NCBI GenBank assembly: GCA_009843675.1
Contig: VYCZ01000399.1
Location: 1 to 7,035 of the forward strand
Direction: 5' to 3'
DNA: 7,035 bases
Source: Gammaproteobacteria bacterium
GTDB lineage: Bacteria > Pseudomonadota > Gammaproteobacteria > Eutrophobiales > Eutrophobiaceae
Position numbers and translations under genes: made by a program. The first letter of the stretch is position 1. Each line of letters starts with the position of its first letter. Positions 1-6,114 of this stretch are shown one piece after another. The notes beneath the pieces were generated by a model. It did no database searches and was not told where the DNA came from. It worked only from the letters and a program-made list of their open reading frames with translations.

Positions 1-679
1 GGCCTGGGGGTTTGCATCTGCGGATAGTGATTACGATGTGCGCTTTATCTATTCACATCCGCGGGAGTGGTACCTCAGCATAGACCTCGAACACAAGCGG
101 GACGTTATCGAAGTACCGATTAACGATAAACTGGATATAAGCGGCTGGGACTTGCGTAAGGCGTTGAAGTTGTATCGAAAGTCTAATCCGGCTCTCCTGG
201 AGTGGCTTGGTTCGCCGATCGTCTATCGGGAACAGGGTTCACTTGCTGCTCGTCTCAGAGAATTGTCGTCGGCTTCCATTTCTCTCGTGAAGTGCCGTTA
301 TCACTATATGCATATGGCACGAGGCAATTTTCGGGACTACCTGAAAGGTCCCGAAGTCCGTTTGAAGAAGTACCTTTATGTTCTGCGCCCTCTCCTGGCC
401 GTGAACTGGATCGATGCCGGATACGGTATAGTGCCCACTGAGTTCGGGAAACTGGTTGATGCGATTGTCCAAGAGAATGAACTCAGGCGCGCTATTTATG
501 ATTTACTCGAAGCCAAAAAGCAGGGTTTTGAGCAGTCAGTCGGCCCGCGTATTGAACCCATCAGCAGGTATATAGAAAGCGAAATGGAGCGGCTGATTAC
601 AACAACACCGGAGAGTGCCAAAAGTACGGGCGACCCATGCAAGCTCAACGAACTTTTCCGCGCAATACTCTCTGAGTGA
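1..679 (+). CDS. YcgL/RlaP-family predicted nucleotidyltransferase, 5' end outside the window
   Basis: The frame is open from base 2, so 225 residues are visible and the true start lies to the left. The GTG at 38 is an internal valine codon: the codons before it read AWGFASADSDYDVRFIY, the end of the active-site segment of DNA polymerase beta-type nucleotidyltransferases. The motif is a GS turn followed by [DE]h[DE]h. Here the acidic pair is D10 and D12 of the visible protein, and the GS turn falls just upstream of the window. The following segments (HPREWYLSI, RDVIEVPI, LDISGWDLRKAL, NPALLEWLGSPIVY) match my memory of the COG3541/PF10127 family, which includes Bacillus YcgL and the RNA-repair-associated RlaP group. 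Members are predicted to transfer nucleotides to nucleic acid or protein; the substrate is generally unknown. About 30 N-terminal residues should be missing. Base composition is lower in GC than the genes to the right. Family assignment is firm; function is only predicted. Confidence 0.88.
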   Translation, partial: AWGFASADSDYDVRFIYSHPREWYLSIDLEHKRDVIEVPINDKLDISGWDLRKALKLYRKSNPALLEWLGSPIVYREQGSLAARLRELSSASISLVKCRYHYMHMARGNFRDYLKGPEVRLKKYLYVLRPLLAVNWIDAGYGIVPTEFGKLVDAIVQENELRRAIYDLLEAKKQGFEQSVGPRIEPISRYIESEMERLITTTPESAKSTGDPCKLNELFRAILSE

Positions 680-685
680 GGAGGA
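679..685 (+). promoter_or_regulatory. Strong Shine-Dalgarno site AGGAGGA of the 76-residue gene
   Basis: AGGAGGA begins on the last base of the upstream TGA stop and sits 6 nt before the ATG at 692. It fixes the start of the small gene and suggests translation coupled to the nucleotidyltransferase, since the terminating ribosome covers the site. Confidence 0.8.
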
Positions 686-691
686 CCAGTT

Positions 692-922
692 ATGTACAGC
701 TACTCCTTTACGCTGGTTGTCGACGGCCCGGACATACAGGAAGATGCAATTATCGATGCCCTCTTTGAGAATGGCTGTGATGATGGGACAGTTGGTCGAT
801 CAGACGGGATTCAATTCATCATATTCGATCGCGAAGCAGCGAGTTTTGCTGAGGCAGTACAGTCAGCTATCGACGACATTGAGCGTACTCTTGAACTGAA
901 GACAGTCCATCAAGTAAATTAA
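692..922 (+). CDS. Small uncharacterised protein (76 aa), coupled to the nucleotidyltransferase
   Basis: The gene starts 12 nt after the upstream stop behind a near-perfect Shine-Dalgarno site, so it is very likely translated and in the same operon. The protein is acidic and has no signal peptide or membrane segment. It reads as a compact alpha/beta domain: a YSYSFTLVVDG strand, a helix with ALFENGCDDG, then IQFIIFDREA and a helix (FAEAVQSAIDDIERTLE). From memory, this pattern (F-T-L...D, ALFE-GCDD, FDREA...EAV.SAI.D) is the N-terminal half of small proteins that usually continue into a helix-turn-helix DNA-binding domain. Here the protein stops at 922 with no such domain, and the opposite-strand gene ends 8 bp further on. 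It may be a stand-alone version or a shortened copy. The molecular role is unknown; regulation of, or binding to, the partner enzyme is a guess. Confidence 0.8.
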   Translation: MYSYSFTLVVDGPDIQEDAIIDALFENGCDDGTVGRSDGIQFIIFDREAASFAEAVQSAIDDIERTLELKTVHQVN

Positions 923-930
923 TCCAACTC

Positions 931-1698
931 TCAGCAGGCCGTCAGTCCGCCGTCCAACACGATTGACGCCCCGTTCATAAAGCTGTTCTGGTCCGAGCAC
1001 AGCCACAGGATGGCATCTACCACCTCTTCAGGTTGCGCCATGCGTTTTAATGGTATGCGATCGGTCATGCGGCTCTCCATTCCTTCATCACCTGCGCGCA
1101 GCATTTCGGCAACCAGCGGGGTAGGCGAATAACCGGGACATAGCGCATTGACGCGCACGCCCTGCCTGCCGTACTCCACTGCTGCCGTACGGGTCAGGCC
1201 GACGACGCCATGTTTGCTGGCGCAGTAAGGTCCCAGCATGGGCGCGCCCAGTACCCCTGCTACGGACGCGATATTGAGTATCCTCCCTGCGCCCCGCTTC
1301 TGCATCTGCCGTATCTCGCGCTTCATGCACAGGAAAACGCCGGTCAGGTTGACTTCGAGGATCCGGGACCACAGTTCATCATCACAGTCCGCCAGACGAC
1401 ATTGCTCATGGGCTATACCGGCATTGTTGACAGCGACATCAATCCTGCCGAAGCGTTCAATGACCGCGTCGAAAAAGCGGTCTACACGGGTCGCTTTGCT
1501 GACATCACAGGGAAAGATGAGATGTTCTCCGCCAAGTTCTTCGGCCAGGCTGTGAAGGGAGGAATCGTTAACATCACATAATGCCAGCTTGTCTCCCTGG
1601 CCCGCAAACCGAGCAGCCGCCAGCCGGCCGAAACCGGAACCTGCGCCGGTAAGCAATACAACCCTGCGCGCACCGGTTTCAGGCATTTTCCGCACCAT
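931..1698 (-). CDS. SDR-family oxidoreductase (classical short-chain dehydrogenase/reductase)
   Basis: This is a 255-residue cytoplasmic enzyme of normal length for classical SDRs, which oxidise alcohols or reduce carbonyls with NAD(P). Visible motifs are the Rossmann glycine motif TGAGSGFG (17-24), an acidic residue at the end of strand 2 (LCDVND, D42) that favours NAD(H) over NADP(H), D65 in CDVS, NNAG (91-94), and the tetrad N117, S145, Y158 and K162 (YCASK). The loop after strand 6 is PGYSPTP, and the C-terminus carries the usual DGG. The ATG at 1698 gives full length; a second ATG at 1686 (M5) is possible, and neither has a clear Shine-Dalgarno site. Resemblance to 3-oxoacyl-ACP reductase-like and sugar or alcohol dehydrogenases is generic, so the substrate cannot be read. 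It converges on the small gene at its left and diverges from the receptor at its right, suggesting it may serve the same pathway as the receptor. Confidence 0.93.
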   Translation of the reverse strand: MVRKMPETGARRVVLLTGAGSGFGRLAAARFAGQGDKLALCDVNDSSLHSLAEELGGEHLIFPCDVSKATRVDRFFDAVIERFGRIDVAVNNAGIAHEQCRLADCDDELWSRILEVNLTGVFLCMKREIRQMQKRGAGRILNIASVAGVLGAPMLGPYCASKHGVVGLTRTAAVEYGRQGVRVNALCPGYSPTPLVAEMLRAGDEGMESRMTDRIPLKRMAQPEEVVDAILWLCSDQNSFMNGASIVLDGGLTAC

Positions 1699-1942
1699 AT
1701 CCGGCAGCGGGAACAGCGGTCAATATTATCGTCACGGTCAAAATCATCATTACCTGGGGTCGGCGGTTATGCGAATTTGAATTATCAGTGTTTATCAATC
1801 CAGTCTACCAGAATAGTAATGCCGGACGCGAAGCTTGCAATTAACTCAAATGAGGTATAGGAAAACGAGCGTTTTATTACAATAATTGGCTGATAAGTAT
1901 TTTCTTTCCGGGCTTACCAGCTAACAGACGGGGGATTAATCA
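1699..1942. other. AT-rich divergent intergenic region between SDR and receptor genes
   Basis: The 244 bp between two divergent starts must hold promoters for both. It is clearly AT-richer than the flanking genes. TTATCA occurs at 1782-1787 and 1792-1797 (10 bp apart, about one helical turn), and its complement TGATAA at 1891-1896, which could be operator half-sites. On the plus strand, TTGCAA (1835-1840) and TATAGG (1856-1861) are spaced 15 bp, and TACAAT (1878-1883) resembles a -10 box without a matching -35. None of these is strong enough to call a promoter. GGGGGA (1930-1935), 7 nt before the receptor ATG, is a modest ribosome site. I see no small gene or RNA here. Confidence 0.4.
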
Positions 1943-4300
1943 ATGATAGTAAAACCGTACTTCAGGCCGACCGCGATCATACCGGTTATTACCTTGGCTT
2001 CGATCCTTTTCACTCACTGGGCATCTGCCGCATTGCTGGAAGAGGTCATAGTCACCGCGCAGAAGCGCCAGCAGGACGCCCAGGACGTGGGTATCTCGAT
2101 CAGTTCATTCTCCAATGCGCAGATGAGATCGCTGGGCGTGACCGATGCAGCCGATCTGGCCGACCTGACTTCCGGCGTGACGATCAATATGGAGTACGGC
2201 ACTGCGCCGTTGTTTGCTATACGCGGCGTCAGTGTCAATGACTTCGCGGCAACGACGCCGCCCGCTGCCGCCGTGTACCTGGACGGCGTCTACAAGGCGT
2301 CCAATATCAACAGCGGCCCGCAGATGTTTGACATGGAGCGGGTCGAAATCCTGAAGGGACCGCAAGGCACGCTATGGGGCCGCAATACCACCGGCGGCGC
2401 GATCAGTATTACCAGCGTCAAACCTTCCCAGGAAAGCGACGGCTTTATCGAGGTCGGATACGGCACCCACGATCACATTCAGGTCGAGGGCGCATTCGGC
2501 GCCGGGTTGACGGATAACCTGTCCACCAGGCTGTCGTTCCGTTATATGGAAAGTGACGGCGCTTTCAATTCTGTCACGAACGATGAACACGGCGCCCTGG
2601 ACAACGTGGCGCTCAGGGGGCAATTTCTGCTTGAGACCGGCAACTTTACCGGCCAGCTCATCGCGCATTATGCGCAGGACAAGGGCGAGATAGAGCCCAC
2701 GGTCGCATACATCCTGGGAAGCTGCAGCCCGGCAGCCGGTATCGTGACGACCATTGGCGGCGTTCCCGTGGCAGGTGATCCCGAACACCCCTCCTGCGGA
2801 AACAGCACCAAGGCCACCAATCCTTTTGACGATACCGTGCAGACAGACTGGGACTCGGATAAAAACAACAAGTTCTACGGTGTGACCGTCAAGTTGGACT
2901 GGGATATCGGCAACAATGTGAGTATCCATTCCACCAGCGCCTATGACGGTTTTGAACGTCTTGACGGCCTGGATTTCGAGGGAACGTCCACCATTTACGG
3001 GCGCCAGATATACGACCAGGAGTTTGACCAGTTCAGCCAGGAACTACGCCTGGAAGGCCAGTTGGAAAACGGCTTCTGGCTGCTGGGCTATTACTTTGAC
3101 GACAGTGAGGTCAAGGACCCTGCCAACCTCACGCCGGTCGGCGCGGCTTATGACACAATCCCCCCTGATTTCAATGCCGTGCTGACAGGGGCGCCGCTGC
3201 AACCGGGTGATGGCAGCAGCAGTTACTTCGGCGGTTTTCCGTTCGACCTGGAAACCTTCCAGGAGACCACGGTCCATGCTGCTTTCGCGCATGTGGAATA
3301 TGGTGTCGTTGAAAACCTGAGATTCATCGGCGGTGTGCGCTATGAAGATGAATCGAAGAAGGGCAGACACGCCGACCTGGCCGCGTTACCCGGCGCCGGC
3401 CCGGTCAATGACGCGATAGGCGTGGCTTTCGGCGGAAACCGGGCCGAACAGGAAACATCATATGAAGATGTTTCCTGGAAGGTGGGACTGAACTACCTGC
3501 CAACCGCTGACATGATGCTCTACGGCACCTACTCGGTAGGCGTCAAGAGCGGCGGCACCGACCAGGCTTTTGCCGGGTTCAACAACCCTCCCTTCGGCAA
3601 GGAAACACTCAAGGCGCTGGAAGGCGGTATCAAGTGGGACGTAACGGACAACTTCCGGTTCAATGCCAGCGCCTACTGGTATGACTACGAGGACATGGTG
3701 CAGCGGTTTTCCGTTTATATCACCAATGAATTCGGGGACCCGGTCGGCGCCGAGCGTCTGGATAACGTCGAGGCAGCCGACGTGTACGGCCTGGACCTGG
3801 AATTGACCTTTGCGCCGGCAGAGGGCCTGGAGTTCCTGGTTACCGCTACCTTCCTCGACACGGAAGTGGATGATAAAGTGGCCAGCGCGGGCATCATAGA
3901 TAGCGACGGCAGCGGCGGACCGAGCGCAGGCGATACCATCGTGTCCATCGACGGCAATGAACTGCCGTTTGCGCCGGATGTCTCGATAACCGGTGTGGCC
4001 CGCTACCTCATGCAACTGGATAATGACTACAGCGTGAGTATGCAGATGAGCGTCAGCCATACCTCCGATCATTTCATTTCCATTGAAAACGTGCCTTTTG
4101 AAGAGCAGGATCATACCAAGCTGAGCGCTCATGTGGCATTGATGGGGCCGGGAGACAGATGGTCGCTGTCCGTCACCGGGACAAACCTGACCAACGAGTT
4201 TCACGCGATAAACGGGTTCCCGTCGGCGCTGGGCGGCCGCGGTTACTATATCAATACCCCGCGTACCGTGATAGGCAGGTTGAGTTACAACTTTTTCTGA
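1943..4300 (+). CDS. TonB-dependent outer-membrane receptor
   Basis: This 785-residue gated beta-barrel imports a bound ligand across the outer membrane using TonB/ExbBD energy. Residues 1-29 form a signal peptide (basic start, hydrophobic core, AXA site at A27-S28-A29). The TonB box EEVIVTA follows at 33-39. The plug domain spans roughly 45-160, with the typical FAIRGV, VYLDGVY and ERVEILKGPQGTLWGRNTTGGAI signatures. The remaining residues alternate as a 22-strand-type barrel, ending in a C-terminal F785 as expected for BAM recognition. There is no STN signalling domain, and no sigma/anti-sigma pair nearby, so it is not a FecA-type signalling receptor. Two cysteines, C261 and C285, lie in one predicted external loop and could form a disulfide. 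Residues 653-664 (DSDGSGGPSAGD) resemble a calcium-binding loop. The ligand is unknown; neighbouring aminotransferases and a dehydrogenase suggest an organic substrate rather than iron-siderophore, but that is inference. The gene ends at a strong terminator. Confidence 0.95.
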   Translation: MIVKPYFRPTAIIPVITLASILFTHWASAALLEEVIVTAQKRQQDAQDVGISISSFSNAQMRSLGVTDAADLADLTSGVTINMEYGTAPLFAIRGVSVNDFAATTPPAAAVYLDGVYKASNINSGPQMFDMERVEILKGPQGTLWGRNTTGGAISITSVKPSQESDGFIEVGYGTHDHIQVEGAFGAGLTDNLSTRLSFRYMESDGAFNSVTNDEHGALDNVALRGQFLLETGNFTGQLIAHYAQDKGEIEPTVAYILGSCSPAAGIVTTIGGVPVAGDPEHPSCGNSTKATNPFDDTVQTDWDSDKNNKFYGVTVKLDWDIGNNVSIHSTSAYDGFERLDGLDFEGTSTIYGRQIYDQEFDQFSQELRLEGQLENGFWLLGYYFDDSEVKDPANLTPVGAAYDTIPPDFNAVLTGAPLQPGDGSSSYFGGFPFDLETFQETTVHAAFAHVEYGVVENLRFIGGVRYEDESKKGRHADLAALPGAGPVNDAIGVAFGGNRAEQETSYEDVSWKVGLNYLPTADMMLYGTYSVGVKSGGTDQAFAGFNNPPFGKETLKALEGGIKWDVTDNFRFNASAYWYDYEDMVQRFSVYITNEFGDPVGAERLDNVEAADVYGLDLELTFAPAEGLEFLVTATFLDTEVDDKVASAGIIDSDGSGGPSAGDTIVSIDGNELPFAPDVSITGVARYLMQLDNDYSVSMQMSVSHTSDHFISIENVPFEEQDHTKLSAHVALMGPGDRWSLSVTGTNLTNEFHAINGFPSALGGRGYYINTPRTVIGRLSYNFF

Positions 4301-4322
4301 CAGGCAACTTCTTTAGCCAAGT

Positions 4323-4354
4323 AAAAAACCGCCGTTTCAAACGGCGGTTTTTTT
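4323..4354. terminator. Bidirectional intrinsic terminator between convergent genes
   Basis: An A-run (4323-4328) precedes CCGCCGTT (4329-4336), a 3-nt loop, AACGGCGG (4340-4347) and seven T (4348-4354). The 8-bp GC-rich stem is perfect, and the A and T runs lengthen it. Because a T tract follows the stem on both strands, it should terminate the receptor transcript (stop at 4300) and the facing aminotransferase transcript (stop at 4369). Confidence 0.93.
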
Positions 4355-4368
4355 GTGTTGCAGCTTAA

Positions 4369-5772
4369 TCACCTGTCACGAACAAGTTCATCGGCTACCT
4401 TATTTATAGATTTCCCCGTTAACTCGATAATTTGATCGATATCTGCCGGACTGATGATCAGGGGCGGGGCGAAGCCGAGAATATCCCCATGGGGCATGGC
4501 CCTGGCGATCAGGCCGTTTTCCAGACAGGCTGCTGCTACCCGTGGTCCGACCTTCAGGGACGCGTCGAAGCGTTTTTTGCCTGCCTTGTCCGCCACGAAC
4601 TCCAGCGCTCCAAGCAGGCCTTCGCCACGCGCTTCACCGATCAGGGGATGATCGGAAAAGGCTTCCCGCAGGCGCTGCTGGAAATAAGCGCCGGTCTTCA
4701 ATGCATTTGCAACGATATTTTCCTGTTTCAGGATATCCAGGTTGGCAATGCCTGCGGCCATGGCCAGGGCATGCGCGGAATAGGTCCAGCCATGACCGAT
4801 AGGCCCGAACTGTTCGGATCCCTGCTCAAGCACTTCCCAGACCTTGTCGCCGACTATCACGCCGGATAACGGCAGGTAACCGCTGGTGAGTCCCTTGGCG
4901 ACCGTAATGAGGTCGGGTTCGATGCCGTAGCGTTCACAGCCGAAGTCATGGCCTATGCGGCCGAAGGCGGTGACCACCTCGTCCGCGATCAGCAGGATGT
5001 CATACTTTTTGAGCACCGACTGGACGGCAGGCCAGTAACCTTCCGGAGGCGGAATGATGCCGCCGGTGCCCATCACGGGTTCGCCGATGAACGCGGCAAC
5101 CGTGTCCGGCCCTTCGGCCAGGATCAGTTTTTCCAGCTCCCCAGCGCAGTAGTGTGAGAACTCCTGCTCACTCATGCCCTCCTCAGCGCCGTAATAATAA
5201 TGCGGCGTCACCGTATGTTTCACCGTGTCCACGGGCAGGTTGAAATGGGCCTGGAACACGGGCAGGCCTGTCAGGCTGTCGGTCATGATGCCGGAACCGT
5301 GATAACCGCGCAGGCGCGAGATAATCTTGCGTCGTTGCGGGCGTCCAAGCACGTTGTTGTAGTACCAGACCAGCTTGATCTGGGTTTCATTGGCATCGGA
5401 GCCGGACATGCCGTAATAGACCTTGCTCATGCCGTCAGGGGCCATTTCAATAATCCGCCTGGACAGTTCGATCACAACCTCGCTGGAATGGCCCACGTAG
5501 GTGTGGTAGTAAGCCAGTTTTTTTGCCTGGGCATAAATCGCATCCGCGATTTCCTTGCGGCCGTAACCGACATTGACACAATACAACCCGGCAAAGGCGT
5601 CCAGCAGCTTGTTCCCTTTGATATCCTTGATATGGATACCTTTACCCGTATCCATGATACGAGGTGTGCCCAGGGCGCCGCTGGCATGGGCCTTCAGGTC
5701 GGTTGAGGCGTGGAATACCGTTTGCCGGTCCAGTTCCTCCAGGCTCAGGTTGTCATCAAATTGCTTGGGCAT
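4369..5772 (-). CDS. Class III (omega-type) PLP-dependent aminotransferase
   Basis: This 467-residue fold-type I enzyme is a usual length for the omega-aminotransferase family, which moves amino groups from amines or omega-amino acids to pyruvate or another keto acid. Key sites are SGSDAN (123-128) in the phosphate-binding cup, Y157 in GYHGS stacking on PLP, E231 in GEPVMG, D264 in ADEVV contacting the pyridine nitrogen, the Schiff-base lysine K293 in AKGLTSGY, and T330 in GWTYSAH from the partner subunit. R424 sits where related omega-transaminases have the mobile arginine that pairs with carboxylates. The opening ([11 protein letters not shown], 61-71) and overall order look like putrescine/amine-pyruvate (SpuC-like) and taurine-pyruvate enzymes, with Y64 where SpuC-like proteins I recall have Trp. 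The start is supported by GGTGA (plus-strand 5780-5784), 7 nt upstream. It diverges from a class V aminotransferase. The fold is certain; the amine donor is not. Confidence 0.94.
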   Translation of the reverse strand: MPKQFDDNLSLEELDRQTVFHASTDLKAHASGALGTPRIMDTGKGIHIKDIKGNKLLDAFAGLYCVNVGYGRKEIADAIYAQAKKLAYYHTYVGHSSEVVIELSRRIIEMAPDGMSKVYYGMSGSDANETQIKLVWYYNNVLGRPQRRKIISRLRGYHGSGIMTDSLTGLPVFQAHFNLPVDTVKHTVTPHYYYGAEEGMSEQEFSHYCAGELEKLILAEGPDTVAAFIGEPVMGTGGIIPPPEGYWPAVQSVLKKYDILLIADEVVTAFGRIGHDFGCERYGIEPDLITVAKGLTSGYLPLSGVIVGDKVWEVLEQGSEQFGPIGHGWTYSAHALAMAAGIANLDILKQENIVANALKTGAYFQQRLREAFSDHPLIGEARGEGLLGALEFVADKAGKKRFDASLKVGPRVAAACLENGLIARAMPHGDILGFAPPLIISPADIDQIIELTGKSINKVADELVRDR

Positions 5773-5916
5773 ACTCGGTTCACCGATTATGAGTCACCAG
5801 GATAATTATGTCATTTGCCGCTTGCTTTATACAGCCGGCGCAGGGATGAATTTGGGAACTGACAGCCGGGAACGGGCATTTTGCTGCTTCAGCTATGGAC
5901 TCCTGCTTCTGGAATG

Positions 5917-5925
5917 TGGTATAAA
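5917..5925 (+). promoter_or_regulatory. Possible extended -10 promoter element for the class V gene
   Basis: TGGTATAAA fits the extended -10 form (TGn followed by TATAAT, five of six matches), which can work without a -35 box; none is visible 17 bp upstream. If used, it would give a leader of roughly 180 nt containing the hairpin at 6066-6084. This is a pattern match only. Confidence 0.3.
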
Positions 5926-6065
5926 CCCGCTTCTTGACGCAATACTGCATTTGCGGGCGGACCAGGGAAGCGGCCGTCCGTGTCTTCTTGAGGGTGATGC
6001 CCTGGAAATCCCTGTACTGAACAGCAAGCCTGTATAAGTACGTCGCGTTGTTTTCAATAAAGGAA

Positions 6066-6084
6066 GCCCTGGTCAGCTCAGGGC
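6066..6084 (+). other. Leader hairpin upstream of the class V aminotransferase
   Basis: GCCCTG (6066-6071) pairs with CAGGGC (6079-6084) across a 7-nt loop, 30 nt before the start codon. No T run follows, so it is not a terminator. It could influence mRNA stability or translation, or be incidental. Confidence 0.3.
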
Positions 6085-6103
6085 ACTCGAACTAATACAA
6101 CCT

Positions 6104-6108
6104 GGAGA
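6104..6108 (+). promoter_or_regulatory. Shine-Dalgarno site GGAGA of the class V gene
   Basis: GGAGA lies 6 nt before the ATG at 6115. It supports that start, and the protein begins there with the family's expected N-terminal HIPGPT motif a few residues in. Confidence 0.75.
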
Positions 6109-6114
6109 AAGACT

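Larger units (their letters stand above)
5773..6114. other. 342-bp divergent regulatory region between two aminotransferase genes
   Basis: No convincing gene is present. An open frame from an ATG at 5789 to 6037 on the plus strand has no ribosome site and no recognisable protein. The region should carry promoters for both aminotransferases. ACAGCCGG is repeated at 5831-5838 and 5862-5869, 31 bp apart, which is about three helical turns. On the minus strand TATAAA (plus 5826-5831) is a possible -10 for the class III gene, overlapping the first repeat boundary, but no good -35 faces it. On the plus strand, TGGTATAAA (5917-5925) and TATAAG (6033-6038) are -10-like. A hairpin lies close to the class V start. 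Confidence 0.5.

Noticed and set aside
1210..1581. 123-codon plus-strand open frame inside the SDR gene
   Set aside because: Antisense to an SDR with a complete set of catalytic motifs, and has no protein features of its own.
2372..2929. 185-codon open frame on the minus strand
   Set aside because: Antisense to the receptor gene, with no domain and no ribosome site that I can see.
3458..4204. 248-codon open frame on the minus strand
   Set aside because: Antisense to the receptor barrel, no recognisable domain, and composition typical of a complement-strand shadow.
5200..5706. 168-codon open frame on the plus strand
   Set aside because: Antisense to the class III aminotransferase; its His- and Val-rich sequence is a reading shadow.
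6012..6024. CTGT-N5-ACAG palindrome resembling a LexA box
   Set aside because: SOS boxes of the gammaproteobacterial type need CTGT-N8-ACAG; the 5-nt spacing does not fit and the inner bases are not symmetric.
5789..6037. Possible 82-residue gene [12 protein letters not shown]... in the divergent intergenic region
   Set aside because: No Shine-Dalgarno site precedes the ATG, the frame simply continues an open frame antisense to the aminotransferase, and the protein matches nothing I know. A small gene here cannot be fully excluded.
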